A stretch of 11,427 nucleotides of DNA from JBHENN01 sp046262015 (GTDB taxonomy: Bacteria > Actinomycetota > CADDZG01 > WHSQ01). The DNA lies in the NCBI GenBank assembly GCA_046262015.1, contig JBHENN010000131.1:1-11427 (forward strand), read 5' to 3'. This document shows positions 1-8,333 of the stretch, in pieces (the first letter of the stretch is position 1; the number at the start of each line of letters is the position of its first letter). The position numbers and the translations under genes are program-made. The notes under the pieces are model-generated. The model was not told where the DNA came from. It worked only from the letters and a program-made list of their open reading frames with translations, and searched no databases.

Positions 1-132
1 TGGGAGGCAGCCTCATCGGAGGCCGACGTCCTCCTCGCCGGTTCCCTGGTCACGTTCGACGAGCTGGGATCCGTCACGGAGCTCGCCGTCGCGCGCGCTC
101 TCGTGGAGCGATCGGCGTCACGCGCGTCCTGA
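1..132 (+). CDS. C-terminal end of an unidentified protein (5' end outside window)
   Basis: Frame 1 is open from the first base to a TGA at 130-132 and encodes 43 residues, including the stretch ADVLLAGSLVTFDELGSV and a helical, alanine/valine/arginine-rich tail. The strong G/C third-position preference fits coding DNA. I do not recognise the family from this fragment; a Rossmann-like strand (DVLLAGS) near the C-terminus is only a suggestion. It lies on the strand opposite to the lipoprotein gene that ends at 279, so the two genes converge across about 146 bp of non-coding sequence. The rest of the gene lies to the left of the window. Confidence 0.55.
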   Translation, partial: WEAASSEADVLLAGSLVTFDELGSVTELAVARALVERSASRAS

Positions 133-180
133 GTAAGAATAAGCCTGGACAACCCGGAGCCTGCCTAGCGGGAACGCGAC

Positions 181-208
181 GGGGACCGGCCCGCGGTGGA
201 CCGGCCCC
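181..208. other. GC-rich hairpin / repeat between convergent genes (possible terminator)
   Basis: The ten-base word GGACCGGCCC occurs twice in direct orientation (183-192 and 198-207). The same stretch can fold as GGGG-A-CCGG (181-189) against CCGGCCCC (201-208), an eight-pair stem with one bulged A and an 11-base loop. It lies between the stop at 132 on the plus strand and the stop at 279 on the minus strand, where a bidirectional terminator would be expected. There is no T-tract on either side, so intrinsic termination is uncertain. Apart from this I see nothing notable in 133-278. Confidence 0.3.
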
Positions 209-278
209 TGCAGAGATGCCGGACGAGCCGGCGCGCCTGCTACTCCGAGAGCTGCTTGGTGCCGTTGCCGCCGAGTGC

Positions 279-869
279 CTAGGGCTCAAGTTCCTCTCGG
301 GCGCGCTCCAGGACCCGCTGCTCGTACTCCTCCGACAGGGGCTCGCCGCCCTTGCCGTGGCGCAGGCAGTGGGCGAGCTCGTGCGCCAGGATGGACGCCC
401 AGAACTGGCGCCACGTCGGGGGCGGGTCGGGCATGAGACCCCGCTCGTGGTAGCTGTCCCACCGGGCGAGGTCGTCGGCCATCGCCGTGGGGAAGAACAT
501 GATGTCGCAGAACCCTCCCGAGCCGCGTTCGTCCACGAGCCCGGTCAGGCAGGCATCGGCGAGGTGGCCGTCCTCGGGCACGTTCGTCCGCCCGAGCCGG
601 GAGCCGATCTGCACGACGAAGAGGTGATCGGTCAGGTCGTCCCAGAACCCCAACGCCTTGAGGTCCGCCACCGCGCGCCGGGCATCCGCCCTGCTCTCCC
701 CCAGCGCGATGTTGTCCACGAACGCGCCGCGGGGCTGGGTGGGGCGGCGCTCGGCCGGTTCCGAGGCCGACGGCGAGGCGGACCGGCGCGCCGTCGGGTC
801 CGAGGTTCCGCCGGAAGCACACGCCCCCGCCAGGAGTAGCGCGGCGAGGAACCCCGACAGCGTTCTCAT
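279..869 (-). CDS. Putative zincin-like lipoprotein (HExxH motif)
   Basis: This gene encodes 196 residues. The N-terminus has a positively charged start (MRT), a short hydrophobic core and a lipobox ending LLAGAC, which predicts lipidation at Cys17 and export to the outer face of the membrane. A Ser/Pro/Ala-rich linker (about 18-48) follows. Near the C-terminus is HELAH at 163-167, the HExxH zinc-binding and catalytic signature of zincin metalloproteases, with another His at 171 and several acidic residues (176-182) as possible third ligands. Two cysteines around 105-120 could form a disulfide. The rest matches no family I recognise, so protease activity is inferred from one motif in a suitable helix. 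The ATG at 869 has a moderate GGGAAG ribosome binding site 8 nt upstream. It starts 45 nt after the clpB stop in the same direction and could be the last gene of the chaperone operon. Confidence 0.75.
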   Translation of the reverse strand: MRTLSGFLAALLLAGACASGGTSDPTARRSASPSASEPAERRPTQPRGAFVDNIALGESRADARRAVADLKALGFWDDLTDHLFVVQIGSRLGRTNVPEDGHLADACLTGLVDERGSGGFCDIMFFPTAMADDLARWDSYHERGLMPDPPPTWRQFWASILAHELAHCLRHGKGGEPLSEEYEQRVLERAREELEP

Positions 870-914
870 CGCGCCAGCTTCCCACCTCGCGACGGCAACG
901 CGCGCCGCCGCGCG

Positions 915-3515
915 TCACACAGCAGCCGCGGCGGTCCCCGCCCGGAACATGAGCCGGTCCTGCTCGGCGTCCGCGTCGACCTCGATCGTGTCCCCGTCGC
1001 GGAAGCTGCCGTCGAGCAACCGCAGCGCGAGCTCGTTCTCGATCTCTCGCTGGATCAGCCGCTTGAGCGGGCGCGCTCCGTACGAGGGCTCGTAGCCCTT
1101 CGCCGCGAGGTAGCGCTCGGCCGCCTCGGTGACGGTGAGCGAGATATCTCGCCGCGCCAGACGTGCGGTGAGCCGCCGGAGCTGGATGTCGACGATGCGC
1201 GTGAGGTGCTCGGGACCGAGGCGGTGGAACACGATCACCTCGTCGACCCGGTTGAGGAACTCCGGTTTGAAATGCTGGCGCACCGAGTCCATCACCTTCT
1301 CGCGCATCGAGGCCTCGGTCTCACTCGTCGCGAGCAACCACTGGGAGCCGAGGTTCGAGGTCATGATGACGACCGTGTTCTTGAAGTCGACCACACGTCC
1401 CTGCGAATCGGTCAGGCGACCGTCTTCGAGGATCTGAAGCAGGATGTTGAAGACGTCGGGATGCGCTTTCTCGATCTCGTCCAGCAGGATGACCGAGTAC
1501 GGCCGGCGGCGCACCGCTTCGGTGAGCTGGCCGCCCTCGTCGTAGCCGACGTACCCGGGCGGAGCGCCGACGAGACGGCTGACCGCATGGCGCTCCTGGT
1601 ACTCGCTCATGTCGATGCGAACCATGGCCCGCTCGTCGTCGAACATGAAGTCGGCCAGTGCGCGCGCCAGCTCGGTCTTCCCGACCCCCGTCGGCCCGAG
1701 GAAGATGAACGAGCCGATCGGCCGGTCGGGGTCGGATAGGCCCGAGCGCGCGCGGCGGATCGCGTTCGAGACCGCCGCTACGGCCTCGGCCTGACCGACG
1801 ACACGCTCGTGAAGTCCCTCCTCCATCCGGATCAGCTTGTGGACCTCGCCCTCCATCAGGCGGGCGACGGGAACCCCGGTCCAGCGGGACACCACCTCCG
1901 CGATGTCCTCTTCGTCGACCTCCTCCTTGAGGAACCTGCGCTCCTGCTGGAGCTCGTCCAGCGCGGAGCGCGCTGCCTCCAGCTCCCGCTCGAGCTCGAC
2001 GAGCTTGCCGTAGCGCAGCTCGGCCGCGCGCGCGAGGTCGCCGTCGCGCTCAGCCCGCTCCGCGTGGCCTCTCAGATCCTCGATCTGAGCCTTCATCGAG
2101 CGCAGCCGCTCGATCGCCTGCTTCTCTTGCTCCCAGTGCGCCTTCATCCCGTCCATCTCCTCGTGGAGCCCGGCGAGCTCCCTCTCGATGTCGGCGAGGC
2201 GCTCCTTGGACGCGGCGTCGGTCTCCTTGCCGAGCGCAGCCTTCTCGATCTCGAGCTGCTTGGCGCGCCGGTCAAGGACGTCGATCTCGGTAGGCATCGA
2301 GTCGATCTCGATACGGAGGCGGGACGCCGCTTCATCGACGAGGTCGATCGCCTTGTCGGGGAGGAACCGCGCCGCCACGTAGCGATCCGACAGGACCGCA
2401 GCAGCCACCAGCGCGGCATCCTGGATACGGACCCCGTGATGGACCTCGTAACGCTCCTTGAGCCCTCGCAGGATGCCGATCGTGTCGGGCACCGACGGCT
2501 CCCCCACCACGACCGGTTGGAACCTGCGTTCCAACGCGGCGTCCTTCTCGACGTGCTTGCGGTACTCGTCGAGTGTCGTCGCTCCCACCATGCGCAGCTC
2601 GCCGCGTGCCAACATGGGCTTGATCATGTTGCCCGCGTCCATCGCGCCCTCGGCCGCGCCCGCGCCGACCACCGTGTGGAGCTCGTCGAGGAAGGTGATG
2701 ATCTCGCCTTCGGACGCGGCGATCTCCTGCAGGACCGCCTTGAGGCGTTCCTCGAACTCACCCCGGTACTTCGAGCCGGCGATCATCGAACCAAGGTCGA
2801 GTGCCACGAGGCGCTTTTTCTTCAGCGATTCGGGGACGTCGCCCGCGACTATCCGGTTGGCGAGACCCTCCACTATCGCCGTCTTGCCGACGCCGGGCTC
2901 GCCGATCAGGACAGGGTTGTTCTTCGTGCGTCGGGAGAGGACCTGGATGACGCGCCGGATCTCCTCATCGCGCCCGATGACCGGGTCGAGCTTGCCGCGG
3001 CGCGCCGCCTCGGTCAGGTCGCGCCCGAAGCGCTCGAGGGACTGGTACTTGTCTTCGGGGGTCTGATCGGTCACTCGCTGGGTGCCGCGGACCTCCTTGA
3101 GAGCCTGCAGCAGCCGGTCGCGATCCACGCCCGCCGTCGCGAGCACCCCGGCGACCTCGTCGCGCCCGTCGACGAGCGCGAGCAACAGATGCTCGGTGGA
3201 CACGTACGCATCGTCCATCGCGTCCGCCTCGCCGAACGCTTCCTCGAGCAGGGATCGCAGCCCGGCCGAGAGGTAGATCTCGGTCTGGCCGAAGACCTTG
3301 GGCGTGCGGTCCAGGATCGGATCGAGCTCGTCTCTCACGCTGCGCGGCGACGTGCCCAGCTTCTGCAGGAGCGGATAGATGACGCCTTCCGGCTCGTCCA
3401 GGAGCGCGGCCAGCAGGTGGGCTCGCTCGATCTGCTGGTGGTTCAGCTCGGTCGCCAGGCGCTGCGCCGCGGCCAGGGCCTCCTGCGACCTGAGCGTGAG
3501 CTTGTTCAGGTCCAT
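915..3515 (-). CDS. clpB: ClpB, AAA+ protein disaggregase (Hsp100)
   Basis: ClpB is a cytoplasmic hexameric ATPase that threads aggregated proteins through its pore and passes them to DnaK/DnaJ/GrpE. The 866 residues match the usual length of about 860. In order: the Clp N-terminal repeats (1-145); the first AAA+ domain with Walker A GEPGVGKT (205-212), pore loop KYRG (249-252), Walker B ITFLDE (273-278) and arginine-finger ERRFQ (329-333); the coiled-coil middle domain (about 408-530), which separates ClpB from ClpA and ClpC; and the second AAA+ domain with Walker A GPTGVGKT (about 607-614), pore loop GYVGYD and Walker B VILLDE. No ClpP-binding loop of the IGF type was noticed. The ATG at 3515 is preceded by GAGAGG with an 8 nt spacer. 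It begins 15 nt after the hspR stop, so it is the fifth gene of the dnaK operon and presumably under HspR control. Confidence 0.98.
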   Translation of the reverse strand: MDLNKLTLRSQEALAAAQRLATELNHQQIERAHLLAALLDEPEGVIYPLLQKLGTSPRSVRDELDPILDRTPKVFGQTEIYLSAGLRSLLEEAFGEADAMDDAYVSTEHLLLALVDGRDEVAGVLATAGVDRDRLLQALKEVRGTQRVTDQTPEDKYQSLERFGRDLTEAARRGKLDPVIGRDEEIRRVIQVLSRRTKNNPVLIGEPGVGKTAIVEGLANRIVAGDVPESLKKKRLVALDLGSMIAGSKYRGEFEERLKAVLQEIAASEGEIITFLDELHTVVGAGAAEGAMDAGNMIKPMLARGELRMVGATTLDEYRKHVEKDAALERRFQPVVVGEPSVPDTIGILRGLKERYEVHHGVRIQDAALVAAAVLSDRYVAARFLPDKAIDLVDEAASRLRIEIDSMPTEIDVLDRRAKQLEIEKAALGKETDAASKERLADIERELAGLHEEMDGMKAHWEQEKQAIERLRSMKAQIEDLRGHAERAERDGDLARAAELRYGKLVELERELEAARSALDELQQERRFLKEEVDEEDIAEVVSRWTGVPVARLMEGEVHKLIRMEEGLHERVVGQAEAVAAVSNAIRRARSGLSDPDRPIGSFIFLGPTGVGKTELARALADFMFDDERAMVRIDMSEYQERHAVSRLVGAPPGYVGYDEGGQLTEAVRRRPYSVILLDEIEKAHPDVFNILLQILEDGRLTDSQGRVVDFKNTVVIMTSNLGSQWLLATSETEASMREKVMDSVRQHFKPEFLNRVDEVIVFHRLGPEHLTRIVDIQLRRLTARLARRDISLTVTEAAERYLAAKGYEPSYGARPLKRLIQREIENELALRLLDGSFRDGDTIEVDADAEQDRLMFRAGTAAAAV

Positions 3516-3530
3516 GTCTCTTACCTCTCG

Positions 3531-4016
3531 CTATCTCGTGTCTTCGCCTGTCGGGGCGGAGCGGTCGCGGCCGCCGACCGGAGGAGCCACGAACGTGCGC
3601 CGGGCGCTGGCCCGGTCGACGACATCGGACTTCATGGCCCGGCGGACGCGCCGGACGTCTCTCAGCGGGACGAGCGACGCGTTCGAGCGCGCGTCGAGAG
3701 CCTCTTGCAGGCGGGCTTGCATCCGCTCGACCTCGCCCAGGACCCGTTCCTGCTGGGCCCGGGCGCGGGCGACCTCACGTTCAAGCTCCATGATGCGCAT
3801 CACGCCGGCCAGGTTCACCCCCTCTTGGGTCAGCTCCTGGATCCGTCGCAGGAGCGCGATGTCGCGCTCCGAATAGCGGCGGGTGTTGCCCTCGGTGCGT
3901 TGTGGGTTGAGCAGCCCTTTGCGCTCGTACACCCGCAGGGTCTGCGGGTGCATGCCCGCGAGCTCGGCAGCCACCGAGATGATGTAGATCGCTTGCTCGT
4001 CGGTGCGGGGTTCCAT
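3531..4016 (-). CDS. hspR: HspR, MerR-family heat-shock repressor
   Basis: HspR represses the dnaK operon and other chaperone genes by binding HAIR inverted repeats, with DnaK as co-repressor in Streptomyces and Mycobacterium. The 161 residues start with a MerR winged helix-turn-helix: ISVAAELAGMHPQTLRVYER (13-32), then the wing NTRRYSERDI (44-53) and ELTQEGVNLAGVMRI (61-75), typical of HspR. A coiled-coil (about 76-110) follows. The C-terminal tail of about 50 residues is basic and longer than that of the short mycobacterial HspR. An upstream in-frame GTG at 4025 is rejected because the ribosome binding site GAGGGAG covers it; that site sits 8 nt before the ATG at 4016. The site overlaps the dnaJ stop codon, suggesting translational coupling. 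The gene lies between dnaJ and clpB, the standard actinobacterial position. Confidence 0.95.
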   Translation of the reverse strand: MEPRTDEQAIYIISVAAELAGMHPQTLRVYERKGLLNPQRTEGNTRRYSERDIALLRRIQELTQEGVNLAGVMRIMELEREVARARAQQERVLGEVERMQARLQEALDARSNASLVPLRDVRRVRRAMKSDVVDRASARRTFVAPPVGGRDRSAPTGEDTR

Positions 4017-4024
4017 CGTGACCA

Positions 4025-4031
4025 CTCCCTC
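4025..4031 (-). promoter_or_regulatory. Ribosome binding site that fixes the hspR start
   Basis: On the minus strand GAGGGAG lies 8 nt before the ATG at 4016 and overlaps both the dnaJ TGA stop (4032-4030) and the upstream in-frame GTG (4025-4023). This makes the GTG an unlikely start and couples hspR translation to dnaJ. Confidence 0.7.
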
Positions 4032-4971
4032 AGGAAGCCTGCCGGTCGGGGGATGTCGCGTTGAGGTGCTCGTCGAGGTGGGCGCGTGGGTCGCCGCGGT
4101 GGACCTCGGCGAACTGTTCGAGCAACTCGCGCTCGCGCCGCGACAGCTTCTGGGGAACCTCGACCTCGACCTTCACGTAGAGATCGCCGCGTCCTCCCTT
4201 GGGACGCGGTCCTCCCCGGCCCTTGACCCGCAGGGTCTTCCCCGTCCTCGTGCCGGGAGGGATCTTGACGACTACCGGCTCCTCGAGCGTGGGGACCTCG
4301 AGATGCGCGCCCAACGCGGCCTCGGTGAAGGTGACCGGCAGGGTCAGGGAGAGATCGCCGTTGGGACCGCGCGTGAAGATCGGGTGGGGCTCGACGGAGA
4401 CGCGCACGTAGAGGTCTCCCGGCGATCCGTCGGCAACGCCCCCGCCGCGGCCCGGCACGCGGATACGCGCGCCGTCTCCGACACCGGGTGGGATGCGCAC
4501 CTTGTGGCCGCCGATCGTGAGCGTCGTGCCGTTGACGGCCTGCTCGAAGCTGAGGCGAGCGGCGGTCTCGACGTCCTGACCGCGCCGCGGGCGACCTCCG
4601 AAGCCGAACCCTCCGAGGAGGTCCTCGAACACCGTCCCCGACCCCTCGTCGCCGAAGAGGTCGCCGATGTTGATGCGGACGTTCCCACCGCCCCCCGGAT
4701 GGGACGGCCCGAAACCGTAGAACCGCTGGCCGCCCGCATCGACGAGACGACGCATCTCGTCGTACTCCTTACGCTTCTCGTCGTTGGACAGCACCGAGTG
4801 CGCTTCGGAGATCTCCTTGAACCGCTCCGCGGACGCGTTCCCTTCGCCGGCGTCCGGGTGGTGCTTCTGCGCGAGCTTGCGGTAAGCCTTCCTGATGTCG
4901 GCCTTGGAGGCGTCCTTCGGAACCCCCAGCACGGCGTAGTAATCCTTCTCGAACCAATCCCGCTGCGACAT
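4030..4971 (-). CDS. dnaJ: DnaJ-type Hsp40 co-chaperone, class B (no zinc finger)
   Basis: DnaJ proteins deliver unfolded substrates to DnaK and stimulate its ATPase. Here 313 residues begin with a J domain (about 9-72) containing the essential HPD motif (38-40). A glycine/phenylalanine-rich segment (about 79-128, with GFGFGG) and the two beta-sandwich substrate-binding domains (from about 131, with VRIPPGVGDGARIRVPGRG and later VVKIPPGTRTGKTLRVKG) follow. The four CxxCxGxG repeats of canonical DnaJ are missing, and there is no cysteine at all, so this is a class B (CbpA-like) protein although it sits in the dnaJ slot. The ATG at 4971 lies 3 nt after the grpE stop; a GAGGGGGG ribosome binding site lies inside the grpE end with a 7 nt spacer. 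It could be annotated cbpA, but the operon context supports dnaJ. Confidence 0.95.
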   Translation of the reverse strand: MSQRDWFEKDYYAVLGVPKDASKADIRKAYRKLAQKHHPDAGEGNASAERFKEISEAHSVLSNDEKRKEYDEMRRLVDAGGQRFYGFGPSHPGGGGNVRINIGDLFGDEGSGTVFEDLLGGFGFGGRPRRGQDVETAARLSFEQAVNGTTLTIGGHKVRIPPGVGDGARIRVPGRGGGVADGSPGDLYVRVSVEPHPIFTRGPNGDLSLTLPVTFTEAALGAHLEVPTLEEPVVVKIPPGTRTGKTLRVKGRGGPRPKGGRGDLYVKVEVEVPQKLSRRERELLEQFAEVHRGDPRAHLDEHLNATSPDRQAS

Positions 4972-4974
4972 CGG

Positions 4975-5616
4975 TCAGCCCCCCTCGCCGGGATCGGACT
5001 CGGGACCGCTGTGCGTCACCTCGGAGGCGTGACCGGCGTCCCCGTCGTCGGCCTGGGCAGGACGCGCCACGACAACCATCGCCGGACGCAAGATCTGCCC
5101 GTCGATGCGGTAGCCGGCTCGGAAGACCTCGCGGCACACCGCCTCGTTCTCGGCCGGGTCCTCGACCACCGCCACAGCTTCGTGCTCGGTGGGATCGAAC
5201 GGTCGTCCGGCCGCGGGGATCTCCTCGAGGCCCTCTCGCTCGAGCGTCTCGCGCAATTGCTTGTAGACGAGCTGGACCCCCTCGCCGCCCTCCCCGTGGT
5301 CGATCGCGCGTACCAGGTCGTCGAGCACCGGCAGGAGGAGCCCGATCAGCCGGGCGCGGGCACGCGTCCCGATCGCCGCTTGCTCCTTCATCATGCGCTT
5401 CCGGTAGTTCTCGAACTCGGCCTGCAAGCGCCGGAGATCGTCGAGGTAGTCCGCGCCGTGCTCCGCCGAGCCGCGCTCCTCCGGCGCGTCGGGAGAGGCC
5501 GCGTCCGCGGGGACGTCCGTCACCGGGTTGCCCCGGGACGGGTCCTCGCCGCCCTCAGACACACGCCGTTTGTCTCGCACCGTCACCTTGATCGGCACTC
5601 CTTGGTCGTCAGGCAT
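4975..5616 (-). CDS. grpE: GrpE, nucleotide exchange factor for DnaK
   Basis: GrpE dimers release ADP from DnaK and reset the Hsp70 cycle. The protein has 213 residues. An acidic, probably disordered N-terminus includes VRDKRRVSE (13-21), similar to the DKRR stretch before the conserved part of other actinobacterial GrpE proteins. The long dimerisation helix includes LRRLQAEFENYRKRMMKE (61-78) and VLDDLVRAIDH (97-107). The C-terminal beta domain carries the family signature FDPTEHEAV (140-148) and GYRIDGQILRPAMVVVA (168-184). The tail after 185 is acidic. The ATG at 5616 is 11 nt after the dnaK stop and lacks a clear ribosome binding site, so it may depend on translation of dnaK. An in-frame GTG at codon 11 preceded by AAGGAG (11 nt spacer) is a weaker alternative start. 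Confidence 0.96.
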   Translation of the reverse strand: MPDDQGVPIKVTVRDKRRVSEGGEDPSRGNPVTDVPADAASPDAPEERGSAEHGADYLDDLRRLQAEFENYRKRMMKEQAAIGTRARARLIGLLLPVLDDLVRAIDHGEGGEGVQLVYKQLRETLEREGLEEIPAAGRPFDPTEHEAVAVVEDPAENEAVCREVFRAGYRIDGQILRPAMVVVARPAQADDGDAGHASEVTHSGPESDPGEGG

Positions 5617-5627
5617 CCGTCGTCACA

Positions 5628-7457
<1,830 letters not shown>

Positions 7458-7501
7458 GGCTCGTCTCCTTGTGTGTGTCCGTGCCGGTCTGGCGGATCTG
7501 G

Positions 7502-7508
7502 CTTGAGT
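7502..7508 (-). promoter_or_regulatory. HspR operator (HAIR) half-site at the dnaK transcription start
   Basis: On the minus strand ACTCAAG is a perfect copy of one arm of the HAIR consensus CTTGAGT-N7-ACTCAAG (consensus quoted from memory). It starts one base after the predicted transcription start, where a bound repressor would block initiation. The other arm at the expected spacing (7516-7522) matches only 2 of 7 bases. The overlapping nonamer TCAGCACTC (7505-7513) also matches 8 of 9 bases of one arm of CIRCE (TTAGCACTC), the HrcA operator, and the other CIRCE arm is absent too. Confidence 0.5.
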
Positions 7509-7515
7509 GCTGACC

Positions 7516-7544
7516 AGTATGAAATCTGAGTGCATCTATGTCAA
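7516..7544 (-). promoter_or_regulatory. Sigma-70-type promoter of the dnaK operon
   Basis: Reading the minus strand, a perfect -35 hexamer TTGACA (7544-7539) is followed after exactly 17 bp by CATACT (7521-7516), which matches 4 of 6 bases of the -10 consensus including the key A2 and T6. The predicted start near 7509 gives a leader of about 52 nt before the dnaK ATG. TGAGTGC occurs twice in direct orientation on the plus strand (7504-7510 and 7527-7533, 23 bp apart), once on each side of the -10, at roughly two helical turns. I see nothing further in 7545-7602. Confidence 0.8.
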
Positions 7545-7602
7545 CTCTCTACCCGCAGTGAAGCTTCCCGCTCGACGCAACAAGGGGTGTCATCGGTCTC
7601 GT

Positions 7603-8292
7603 CTACGGGGCTCGAGCGGGGGGCGGGAGCCGGCCCTGGGGATCGCGGCGTGCCAGGATCTGCTCGACCTCCTCGTCGCGGGTGGGCGAGAAGTCGTCGT
7701 ACGCCTGGCCGACCGCGTAGAACCCCCGCGGGGCGGCGAGGCACACGAGCCCCTCGAGGAGCGCACCCAGCTCCGCGCAGGTACGGGGCGCCCCGGTAGG
7801 GACCGCGACGACCACGGCGGCCGCCGTGGCGCGCCGCGCCGCCTCGATCGCCGCCCGCATCGTCGACCCGGTGGCCAGACCGTCGTCGACGAGCACGACG
7901 GTCACCCCGGCAAGCACGGGCGCGACCCGTCCGCCCCGGTAGCGCCGCTCGCGCCGCTCGACCTCGATGCGCTCTCGTTCCTCGACCGCCCGGAAGGCCG
8001 CCTCGTCGATCCCCGCCGCGGCGATCACCCCTTCGTTCCGCACGGTGATGCCTCCCCCGGCCACCGCGCCCATCGCCAGCTCCTCGTGGCCCGGCACGCC
8101 GAGCTTGCGCACCACGAACACGTCGAGCGGCGCGCCCAGCCCGGTGGCGACCTCTGCGGCTACGGGGACCCCGCCCCTCGGTAAGCCGAGCACGAGCGCA
8201 TCCGGACCGAGAACCGGGGGGTCTACCCGGGTCCCGAGCGCGGCCGCGAGGGCGCGTCCGGCGTCGCGTCGGTCGCGGAAGCGCCTAGCCAC
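7603..8292 (-). CDS. Type I phosphoribosyltransferase family protein
   Basis: The 229 residues carry the PRPP-binding loop VVLVDDGLATGST (about 132-144), the hallmark of type I phosphoribosyltransferases: two acidic residues, then Gly and Thr/Ser that hold the PRPP phosphate. The N-terminal half has RFRDRRDAGRALA, ALVLGLPRGGVPVAAEVA and DVFVVRKLGVPGHEELAMGA, typical of the COG1926-like group found beside or fused to hydrolases in many bacteria. The substrate of this group is not settled, so no specific base is assigned. I chose the GTG at 8292 because GAAGGGG sits 8 nt upstream and the product then starts at the conserved RFRDR segment. A GTG at 8328, which would add 12 residues, has no ribosome binding site. 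It lies downstream of the GGDEF-like gene in the same direction and ends 145 bp before the dnaK start. Confidence 0.85.
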   Translation of the reverse strand: MARRFRDRRDAGRALAAALGTRVDPPVLGPDALVLGLPRGGVPVAAEVATGLGAPLDVFVVRKLGVPGHEELAMGAVAGGGITVRNEGVIAAAGIDEAAFRAVEERERIEVERRERRYRGGRVAPVLAGVTVVLVDDGLATGSTMRAAIEAARRATAAAVVVAVPTGAPRTCAELGALLEGLVCLAAPRGFYAVGQAYDDFSPTRDEEVEQILARRDPQGRLPPPARAP

Positions 8293-8333
8293 GAAGCTCG
8301 CCCCTTCCGTGGCGGCCCCCGCGGGCACCGGCG

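Noticed and set aside
1..132. Assignment of the partial protein to folylpolyglutamate synthase on the basis of LLAGSL
   Set aside because: The FolC C-terminus has a similar strand (VTGSLY), but the following residues do not fit, and 43 residues are too few to decide.
216..839. 207-codon plus-strand frame and 210-codon alternative minus frame over the lipoprotein gene
   Set aside because: Only the minus frame ending at 279 gives a signal peptide with lipobox and an HExxH motif. The competitors are Arg/Gly/Pro-rich shadows.
870..914. Possible terminator between clpB and the lipoprotein gene (CGCGC...GCGCG)
   Set aside because: Only a short alternating CG stem is possible and no T-tract follows, so I cannot support a terminator here.
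1809..4064. 751-codon plus-strand open frame across clpB, hspR and the end of dnaJ
   Set aside because: It spans three real genes in antisense, crosses their boundaries and shows no domain. It is a frame shadow of GC-rich coding DNA.
7487..7513. Full CIRCE (HrcA) operator before dnaK
   Set aside because: One arm matches 8 of 9 bases, but the other arm at the required 9 bp spacing is unrelated, and hspR rather than hrcA is in the operon.
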